From Natronohydrobacter sp. (GTDB taxonomy: Bacteria > Pseudomonadota > Alphaproteobacteria > Rhodobacterales > Rhodobacteraceae): 10,408 bases of DNA. This document shows positions 5,737 to 10,408 of the stretch, piece after piece. The translations under genes were made by a program, and so were the position numbers. Under the pieces are notes generated by a model, which had not been told where the DNA came from, did not search any database, and saw nothing but the letters and a program-made list of their open reading frames with translations. Position 1 is the stretch's first letter. Every line of letters starts with the position of its first letter. The stretch is taken from the NCBI GenBank assembly GCA_007118445.1, contig SKRP01000096.1:1-10408 (forward strand), written 5' to 3'.

Positions 5737-6276
5737 TCAGCGCGGCGCGATCATCATGATCATCTGCCGCCCTTCCATCTTTGGCATGTTCTCGACCTTG
5801 CCGATCTCGTCGATATCGGCGGCGACCCGCTGCAGAAGCTGCGCACCGATATCCTGATGCGCCATTTCGCGGCCGCGGAAGCGCAACGTCACCTTGACCT
5901 TGTCGCCGGCTTCCAGAAAGCGGAACACATTGCGCATCTTGACGTCGTAATCATGCGTATCCGTGTTCGGGCGGAACTTCACTTCCTTGATCTCGATGAT
6001 CTTCTGATTCTTGCGCGCTTCGGCCTCGCGCTTCTGCATCTCGTATTTGTACTTGCCGAAATCCATGATCTTGCAGACCGGCGGCGATGCATTGGGCGAG
6101 ATCTCCACCAGGTCCAGCCCGGCCTGTTCGGCCAGGACCAGCGCTTGTGAGGGTTTGACCACCCCCAGATTTTCACCTTCGGCCCCGATCAGGCGGATTT
6201 CCGGTGCCCGGATGCGATCATTGACGCGCGGTCCGGTATCGCGTTGTGGCGGGGCATTATGCGGTCTGCGGGCTAT
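5737..6276 (-). CDS. infC: Translation initiation factor IF-3, with ATA start codon
   Basis: IF-3 binds the 30S subunit, prevents premature joining of subunits and rejects wrong start codons. The product is 179 residues. The N-domain carries NDRIRAPEIRLIGAEGENLGVV, the linker region NASPPVCKIMDFGKYKYEMQK contains the family signature KIMDFGKYKYEMQK (residues 69-82), and the C-domain runs through FRPNTDTHDYDVKMRNV and FRGREMAHQDIGAQLL to RQMIMMIAPR. The start is ATA at 6276: AGGAGG (6283-6288) lies 6 nt upstream and the predicted protein begins MARRPHNAPPQRDTG, as in related bacteria. The GTG at 6162 would remove 38 conserved residues. Non-canonical AUU/AUA starts in infC allow IF-3 to repress its own synthesis. 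The usual rpmI-rplT neighbours do not follow; the gene ends at a strong terminator. Confidence 0.96.
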   Translation of the reverse strand: MARRPHNAPPQRDTGPRVNDRIRAPEIRLIGAEGENLGVVKPSQALVLAEQAGLDLVEISPNASPPVCKIMDFGKYKYEMQKREAEARKNQKIIEIKEVKFRPNTDTHDYDVKMRNVFRFLEAGDKVKVTLRFRGREMAHQDIGAQLLQRVAADIDEIGKVENMPKMEGRQMIMMIAPR

Positions 6277-6312
6277 GGTGGGCCTCCTGTATCCTGTTTC
6301 AAGTGGTGAGTC

Positions 6313-6341
6313 AGATTAAGGGCGGGCCATCGGCGATTCAA
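6313..6341 (-). promoter_or_regulatory. Candidate promoter of infC
   Basis: On the minus strand TTGAAT (6336-6341) and TAATCT (6313-6318) are separated by 17 bp, a good sigma-70-type match. Transcription would begin near 6305, leaving a leader of about 30 nt before the ATA start, with AGGAGG inside it. The assignment rests on consensus and position only. Confidence 0.45.
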
Positions 6342-6398
6342 GCACGAAGATCCAGCTCTGACTGCGATAACCTGCTTGTTTTCGCGCCTGCGGCAGAG

Positions 6399-6428
6399 TT
6401 GACTTGCAAACGCGGCAGATTCTGGCAT
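6399..6428 (+). promoter_or_regulatory. Possible promoter of the acidic-protein gene
   Basis: TTGACT (6399-6404) is a near-consensus -35 element. The best -10 candidates, TGGCAT (6423-6428, spacer 18) or GCATAG (6425-6430, spacer 20), are poor. The element lies about 40-70 bp before the ATG at 6469. Confidence 0.3.
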
Positions 6429-6468
6429 AGCGCCGCAGCAGAGTATCATTGTTCAGAAGGAAAACACC

Positions 6469-7269
6469 ATGAACAAGACCCTTCTCGGTATTATCGCCGC
6501 AGCCGTTGCCGCAGTTGGTATCTGGTTCGGCTTTCAGTCCCGTCAGGCCCCCGAAACGCTGGAGCCTCTGACCGAAACGACTGCAGAACCTGAAGCGCCC
6601 GAAGAGGTCGAGGCCCCCGAAGCAGTAGAGCCTGAGATAGAAGAGCCCGAACTCGAAGTGCCTGAGCTTGCTGACCCCGAGCCGGTGGAAGCCGAGCCGG
6701 TGGAAGACGAGCCGGTCGAGGCCGAGCCGGTCGCTCCTGAAGCCGTGGAAGCCGAAGAAGAAGCGGTGGTCGAAGAGGAAGCGGCAGTAGAAGAAGAAGC
6801 CGTTGAAGAGGAAGCCGCTGTCGAGGAAGAGGCAGCCATCGAGGAAGAGGTGACGACCGAGGAGCTTCTGGAAGAAGTGGCCGACGAAGCAGCCGAGGCG
6901 GTCGAGGACGCGGTTGACGGGGCAGTTGATGCGACCACGGAAACGGTCGATGAGGTCGTCGAGGACATTATCGGTGACGACGCGGCCGAGACAGTTGGCG
7001 AAGAGGCTGTCGATGAAGCGCTGGACGCCGCCGAAGAGACGCTGTCGCCCGAGGCCGCTGAAGAAGCTGCGGATGTGGTGGAAGAACAGCTTGAGACCGA
7101 AGAACTGGGGCTGGACCTGTCGCTTGACTCGATCCGCGCCCAGATCGATGCGGCCAATCTGAACATCGCCGAGCGCGGGATCATCGAAGGTCTGCTGCAA
7201 TCGGCTGGCGATAATCCCGAACTGCTGCAGCAGGTGGTCGAGCGTTTGCGCGAGTTCACCGGCAACTGA
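6469..7269 (+). CDS. Membrane-anchored, highly acidic low-complexity protein
   Basis: A 266-residue protein of unknown function. Residues 4-22 (TLLGIIAAAVAAVGIWFGF) form one hydrophobic segment that fits an uncleaved anchor with the rest in the periplasm. Residues 26-220 are made of Glu, Pro, Ala, Val and Asp, in PVEAE/PVEDE units (72-88) and EEEAAV-type units (95-127), then an acidic alanine-rich helix-prone part (130-215). No Lys, Arg or His occurs between Arg25 and Arg223, and no Cys or His anywhere. The C-terminal 45 residues (LDSIRAQIDAANLNIAERGIIEG to the end) are normal in composition and look like a small helical domain, probably the functional end. AAGGAAAA precedes the ATG. It could be an extended spacer, a cation-binding layer or a partner of a basic protein; none is shown. 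Confidence 0.88.
   Translation: MNKTLLGIIAAAVAAVGIWFGFQSRQAPETLEPLTETTAEPEAPEEVEAPEAVEPEIEEPELEVPELADPEPVEAEPVEDEPVEAEPVAPEAVEAEEEAVVEEEAAVEEEAVEEEAAVEEEAAIEEEVTTEELLEEVADEAAEAVEDAVDGAVDATTETVDEVVEDIIGDDAAETVGEEAVDEALDAAEETLSPEAAEEAADVVEEQLETEELGLDLSLDSIRAQIDAANLNIAERGIIEGLLQSAGDNPELLQQVVERLREFTGN
6682..6849 (+). repeat. In-gene Glu-rich tandem repeats
   Basis: Short coding repeats lie within the acidic protein: PVEAE-PVEDE-PVEAE-PV (6682-6732) and degenerate VEEEAA/EEEAV units (6751-6849). The coding strand is purine-rich (GAA/GAG). Codon variation between units shows that they are not a very recent expansion. Confidence 0.75.
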
Positions 7270-7293
7270 TCTGCGTGACAGTTCAGACAAAGA

Positions 7294-7323
7294 AGCCCGG
7301 ATGCCCTGCGCATCCGGGCTTTG
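7294..7323 (+). terminator. Intrinsic terminator after the acidic-protein gene
   Basis: AGCCCGGATG (7294-7303) pairs with CATCCGGGCT (7311-7320), a 10-bp stem extendable by one C-G pair, with a short loop. TTGTG follows on the plus strand and TCTTTGTC on the minus strand. It sits 24 bp after the acidic-protein stop and about 110 bp beyond the end of the convergent corrinoid-activator gene, so it may serve both. No gene is seen in 7324-7431. Confidence 0.8.
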
Positions 7324-7431
7324 TGATATGTGTCGCGCGCAACCGGATGCTGGCTGCGCGCTGGTCTGCATGCGAAAACAACGGATCAGGTTCGGGTGCA
7401 GGAATGCGACTGGCTGCGACCCGCTCTGCGC

Positions 7432-9465
7432 TCACCCCCGCCGCCGCCTGCGCCCGCCGCCAGCCCCATCGCCGGAATTGAAACTGACATCCGGCAGGGT
7501 CACGATCTGCCCCAGTTCGGGGAAGGTATCGACCGCATGGGGCAGGGCATTGGCATTGACGAAATGCTCCTGAAAACGCGGCTCGATGGCGGTTTCGACC
7601 TTGTGGATGCGGCTGACCGTGGCTTCGATTCCGGCCCGTGCGCCGATATTGCACAGCGCGATCCGTGCGCCGGTCCCTGCCGCATTGCCCGCGCTGGTCA
7701 CGCGGTCGAGATGCGCATCGGGGATCATGCCCAGAACCATCGCATGTTTCGGGCTGATATGCGCGCCGAAGGCCCCGGCCAGCACCACACGGTCCACCCG
7801 GTCAGTGCCGATCTCATCCATCAACAGCCGCGCGCCTGCATAAAGCGCGGATTTCGCCAGCTGGATCGCGCGGATATCGCCTTGCGTGACGCTGATGCGC
7901 GGCCCGCCGACAGCAGACGCATCATGGATCAGATAGGCATGGGTGCGCCCCTCGGCCTGACAGCGCCATGTGCCGGTCTGTTCCGCCGATCCGATCAGGC
8001 CAGAGCCATCAACCAGCCCCGCCATGCGCATTTCGGCCACCGCCTCGATGATGCCCGACCCGCAAATCCCGGTGATTCCAGTCGCTTCGGTCGCCTCGGC
8101 AAACCCGTCTTCATCGGACCATAATTCGCAGCCGATCACCCGGAACCGCGGCTCTTTCGTCTCTGGGTCAATCTCGATGCGCTCGATCGCGCCCGGTGCC
8201 GCGCGCTGGCCGGAAGAAATCTGCGCCCCCTCAAAGGCCGGGCCGGTGGGCGAGGAACAGGCCAGCACGCGCCGCTTGTCGCCGAGCAGGATTTCGGCAT
8301 TGGTGCCGACATCGACGACGAGGACCAGATCCTCGGATGTCTCGGGGCTTTCCGACAGGGCCACGGCCGCCGCATCCGCGCCCACATGGCCTGCGATACA
8401 GGGCAGCAGATAGGCGCGGGCGGCGGGGTTCATGTTGCTCAGACCCAATTCGCGCGCATCGAGGTTGAGTGCGCCCGAGGTCGCCAGCGCGAACGGGGCC
8501 TGCCCCAGTTCCACCGGGTCGATGCCGAGAAACAGGTGATGCATGACCGGGTTGCAGACGATCACTGTTTCCATGATCTCGCGCGCGCTGATCTGCGCCT
8601 CGCGGGCGATATCGGCAATCAGTGCGTCCATGCCTTCGCGCACGGCCCGCGTCATGTCCAGATCGCCGCCGGGGTTCATCATGACATAGCTCACGCGGCT
8701 CATCAGATCCTCGCCGAAGCGGATCTGCGGGTTCATGATGCCGGAAGACAATACCACATCGCCGGTGCGCAGATCGCACAGATGCGCCGCGATGGTGGTC
8801 GAGCCCAGATCAATCGCGAGCCCGTAAAGCCCGCCCTCGTAAAGCCCCGGCCAGATATCGAGCACGCGATGCGGCCCGGCGCTGTGATCCTTGTGCAGCG
8901 CGACCGTCACACGCCACGCACCTTCGCGCAGGGCAGGCTGCAGTTTGCGCAGCATGTCCAGCCCCGCCGTGATCTCTGGCACATCCCATTCGCGCTTGAG
9001 AGCCTTGGCCAGACGCTCGAAATCACCCGAGGGCTCGTGCATGTCGGGTTCCTGCACCTCGACGAAATATAGCCGCGTCGCCGGGTCCATCGTGATCGCC
9101 CGTGCAGTCGCGGCCTTGCGCACGACCTGCCGGTGCACCTGGCTTTCCGGCGGCACGTCGATGACCACATCGCCCATGACCCTGGCCTGACAGCCCAGAC
9201 GCCGGCCATCGATCAGGCCGCGCTTGTCCTTGTAGCGCTGCTCGACCGTGTTCCAGTCGGACAGGGCGTCGCGGGCAACGGTCACACCATGTTTGGAAAA
9301 TTCGCCAAAACCCGGTGTGATCTGGCATTTGGAACAGATGCCGCGCCCGCCACAGACTGAATCGAGATCCACCCCCAATTGCCGCGCAGCCGTCAGCACA
9401 GGTGTTCCCAGAGAAAACCGCCCCCGCTTGCCCGAGGGTGTGAAAATCACCAGCGCATCTGTCAT
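7432..9465 (-). CDS. [2Fe-2S]/ASKHA corrinoid-activation protein (RACo/RamA-like)
   Basis: A 677-residue soluble protein. Residues 1-95 are a plant-type ferredoxin domain with Cys38, Cys44, Cys47 and Cys92 (CGGRGICSKC ... GC) for one [2Fe-2S] cluster. A linker follows (about 100-205). The rest is an ASKHA ATPase-like part: LAIDLGSTTIAAHL (217-230), VVDVGTNAEILLG (383-395), GICGSGIIEAV (466-476) and LAGAFGAHISPKHA (562-575). Proteins of this type (RACo, RamA) use ATP and an electron to reactivate oxidised Co(II) corrinoids on methyltransferases; that role is inferred from family membership. No corrinoid protein or methyltransferase lies in the window. The ATG at 9465 has GGAGG 8 nt upstream. 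The C-terminus ends GGGRRRRRG, an unusual basic tail. It is 86 bp downstream of a usp gene on the same strand. Confidence 0.9.
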   Translation of the reverse strand: MTDALVIFTPSGKRGRFSLGTPVLTAARQLGVDLDSVCGGRGICSKCQITPGFGEFSKHGVTVARDALSDWNTVEQRYKDKRGLIDGRRLGCQARVMGDVVIDVPPESQVHRQVVRKAATARAITMDPATRLYFVEVQEPDMHEPSGDFERLAKALKREWDVPEITAGLDMLRKLQPALREGAWRVTVALHKDHSAGPHRVLDIWPGLYEGGLYGLAIDLGSTTIAAHLCDLRTGDVVLSSGIMNPQIRFGEDLMSRVSYVMMNPGGDLDMTRAVREGMDALIADIAREAQISAREIMETVIVCNPVMHHLFLGIDPVELGQAPFALATSGALNLDARELGLSNMNPAARAYLLPCIAGHVGADAAAVALSESPETSEDLVLVVDVGTNAEILLGDKRRVLACSSPTGPAFEGAQISSGQRAAPGAIERIEIDPETKEPRFRVIGCELWSDEDGFAEATEATGITGICGSGIIEAVAEMRMAGLVDGSGLIGSAEQTGTWRCQAEGRTHAYLIHDASAVGGPRISVTQGDIRAIQLAKSALYAGARLLMDEIGTDRVDRVVLAGAFGAHISPKHAMVLGMIPDAHLDRVTSAGNAAGTGARIALCNIGARAGIEATVSRIHKVETAIEPRFQEHFVNANALPHAVDTFPELGQIVTLPDVSFNSGDGAGGGRRRRRG

Positions 9466-9551
9466 CGGCCTGCCTCCGTCCTGTCCCTCTCAGATAACTG
9501 TCCGGAGGCCGGAGTGAAGGCCGGATCGCGGCATCCCGCGTTGAAAAACCG

Positions 9552-9968
9552 TCAGCGCGAGACCAGCACCGAGATCGGCGAATGGCGCACCACGCGCGAG
9601 GCGGTCGAGCCGATGAAGTAATCGCTCATATCGGGCTTGTGGCTGGCCACCATGATCAGATCGGCATTGCAATCGGCGGCACAGGAAATGATCTCTTGCG
9701 ACGCCCGGCCACCGCGGATTTCGATATCCACGTTTTTCGCCTTCGCGGCAGCAGCGAGTGAGTCCATCTGTTCGCGCAGCGCCTTGCGATGTTCCAGCAA
9801 TTGCTCGCGCGCGACAACGGTTGCCAGATAGGCCGGAACCTCGTCCAGAACATGGACCAGCGTGATGCCGCCATCCGGATCGATCAGCTTGTTGGCCTTG
9901 TTGATCAGGCTGCGGCTGGTCGCGCCCCTGTTGAACAGGGCCACTGCGATTACGATGGATTTATACAT
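9552..9968 (-). CDS. UspF-type universal stress protein
   Basis: A 138-residue single-domain universal stress protein with an alpha/beta nucleotide-binding fold. It starts MYKSIVIAVAL, the usual first strand, with ITLVHVLDEVPAYL (35-48) next. It ends with DLIMVASHKPDMSDYFIGSTASRVVRHSPISVLVSR. The ASHKPD...GST...VVRH pattern resembles E. coli UspF/UspG rather than UspA, and this subgroup can bind adenine nucleotides. Its role in stress survival is known only in outline. GGGAG lies 9 nt before the ATG. It is the downstream member of a tandem pair with the next gene (about 60% similar by eye in the C-terminal third), with a terminator-like palindrome between, so it may have its own promoter. Confidence 0.93.
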   Translation of the reverse strand: MYKSIVIAVALFNRGATSRSLINKANKLIDPDGGITLVHVLDEVPAYLATVVAREQLLEHRKALREQMDSLAAAAKAKNVDIEIRGGRASQEIISCAADCNADLIMVASHKPDMSDYFIGSTASRVVRHSPISVLVSR

Positions 9969-10003
9969 GGCTTCTCCCTTTCAGCCGTGGCAGGTTCTCG
10001 ACG

Positions 10004-10035
10004 AAAACTGCCTTCCAAACCGGTTTGGAAGGCAG
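10004..10035 (-). terminator. Perfect 28-nt palindrome between two usp genes
   Basis: Positions 10008-10035 read the same on both strands: CTGCCTTCCAAA and TTTGGAAGGCAG arms around CCGG. This gives a 12-bp stem with a 4-nt loop. On the minus strand it is followed by TTTTCG, so it fits an intrinsic terminator of the upstream usp gene (stop at 10081), about 45 bp after its stop and about 40 bp before the start of the next one. Partial read-through (attenuation) is possible. Confidence 0.7.
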
Positions 10036-10080
10036 CATTGCACAAGTCGTGTCGCAAGGCAATCGGGCTTGCCGGGTGCT

Positions 10081-10408
10081 CTAGCGCGTGACCAGAACCG
10101 AAACCGGCGCGTGACGGACAATGCGCGCGGCAGTCGAGCCGATGAAGTAGTCGCTCAGTCCCGGCTTGTGGCTGGCGATCATGATCAGATCGCCCCCGGC
10201 CTCTTTCGCGGCCCCCAGAATCGCCGCTGAAGGCTGACCCTCGCGCACCACGCAGCTGACATTCATACCGGCCGCTTCGGCGGCAATGCCGGCAAGCTGC
10301 TCTTCAACATCGCGGCGGCGCGCGGTCATGTGCTCTTTCGGGATCGAGGCCGCGACATAGCCCGGAACCTCGTCGATCACATGGACCAGCGTGACCGTGC
10401 CGCCCGCA
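10081..10408 (-). CDS. UspF-type universal stress protein, second copy (N-terminus outside window)
   Basis: The reading frame is open to the window edge and shows 108 residues, beginning AGGTVTLVHVIDEVPGYV. By alignment to the neighbouring copy about 30 N-terminal residues are missing. The GTG at 10380 is inside the conserved TLVHVIDEVP block and is not the start. The C-terminus DLIMIASHKPGLSDYFIGSTAARIVRHAPVSVLVTR is nearly the same as in the neighbour, while the middle (PKEHMTARRRDVEEQLAGIA) has diverged. This is what an older tandem duplication would give. The stop is TAG at 10081. The same nucleotide-binding UspF/UspG pattern is present, so both copies are probably functional. Confidence 0.93.
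   Translation of the reverse strand, partial: AGGTVTLVHVIDEVPGYVAASIPKEHMTARRRDVEEQLAGIAAEAAGMNVSCVVREGQPSAAILGAAKEAGGDLIMIASHKPGLSDYFIGSTAARIVRHAPVSVLVTR

Noticed and set aside
5737..6162. Short 141-residue IF-3 starting at GTG 6162
   Set aside because: It would remove most of the conserved N-terminal domain; the ATA at 6276 with AGGAGG restores the full protein.
6316..7371. A 351-residue Phe/Gly/Arg-rich minus-strand open frame, and a 256-residue Ser-rich one, opposite the acidic protein
   Set aside because: Both are antisense shadows of the Glu-codon-rich repeats and have no independent support.
9552..10408. Degenerate ATP-binding motif in the stress proteins (missing G-x2-G)
   Set aside because: The ASHKPD...GST...VVRH pattern is normal for the UspF/UspG subgroup, so it is not a loss of function.

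Overview
The window looks like ordinary chromosomal DNA of an alphaproteobacterium of the order Rhodobacterales (Rhodobacter/Roseobacter type). The evidence is high GC, an ethylmalonyl-CoA-pathway gene pair (mesaconyl-CoA hydratase and malyl-CoA thioesterase) beside the succinate dehydrogenase operon, an NnrU protein, and a GC-rich intergenic double hairpin of the kind I recall from Rhodobacteraceae. No mobile element, CRISPR array, tRNA or rRNA was seen. The species cannot be named from the sequence alone.

Layout. (a) 1-1082, minus strand: sdhC-sdhD-sdhA (sdhA is cut by the window edge), encoding the membrane anchors and flavoprotein of complex II. (b) 1083-1447: a gene-free stretch carrying a perfect 11-bp inverted repeat made of two GTGATCAC palindromes 21 bp apart, a strong operator candidate. 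(c) 1448-1894, plus: a small lipoprotein whose only plausible start codon is ATC. (d) 1940-5177, minus: a likely operon running mcl2 - nnrU-like - DUF1737-like - mch - small secreted protein. (e) 5377-5670, plus: a small secreted protein. (f) 5737-6276, minus: infC starting with ATA, closed by a clear terminator. (g) 6469-7269, plus: a membrane-anchored, extremely acidic, low-complexity protein. (h) 7432-9465, minus: a large [2Fe-2S]/ASKHA protein of the corrinoid-activating (RACo/RamA-like) family. (i) 9552-10408, minus: two tandem UspF-type universal stress proteins, the second cut by the window edge, separated by a perfect 28-nt palindrome that ends in a T-run on the minus strand.

How the genes work together. 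The core is acetate/C2 assimilation. Mch hydrates mesaconyl-CoA to beta-methylmalyl-CoA. Malyl-CoA, made from acetyl-CoA and glyoxylate by Mcl1 (not in this window), is hydrolysed to malate by Mcl2. Succinate dehydrogenase handles the C4 acids produced. The other genes (infC, the acidic protein, the corrinoid activator, the stress proteins) are separate units with no evident functional link to this core.

Most interesting points: two genes 4.8 kb apart appear to start with IF3-discriminated codons (ATA for infC, ATC for the lipoprotein); two palindromic operator candidates sit upstream of the TCA and EMC units; and a 266-residue envelope protein has about 197 consecutive residues without Lys, Arg or His. 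I saw no convincing novel multi-gene system.
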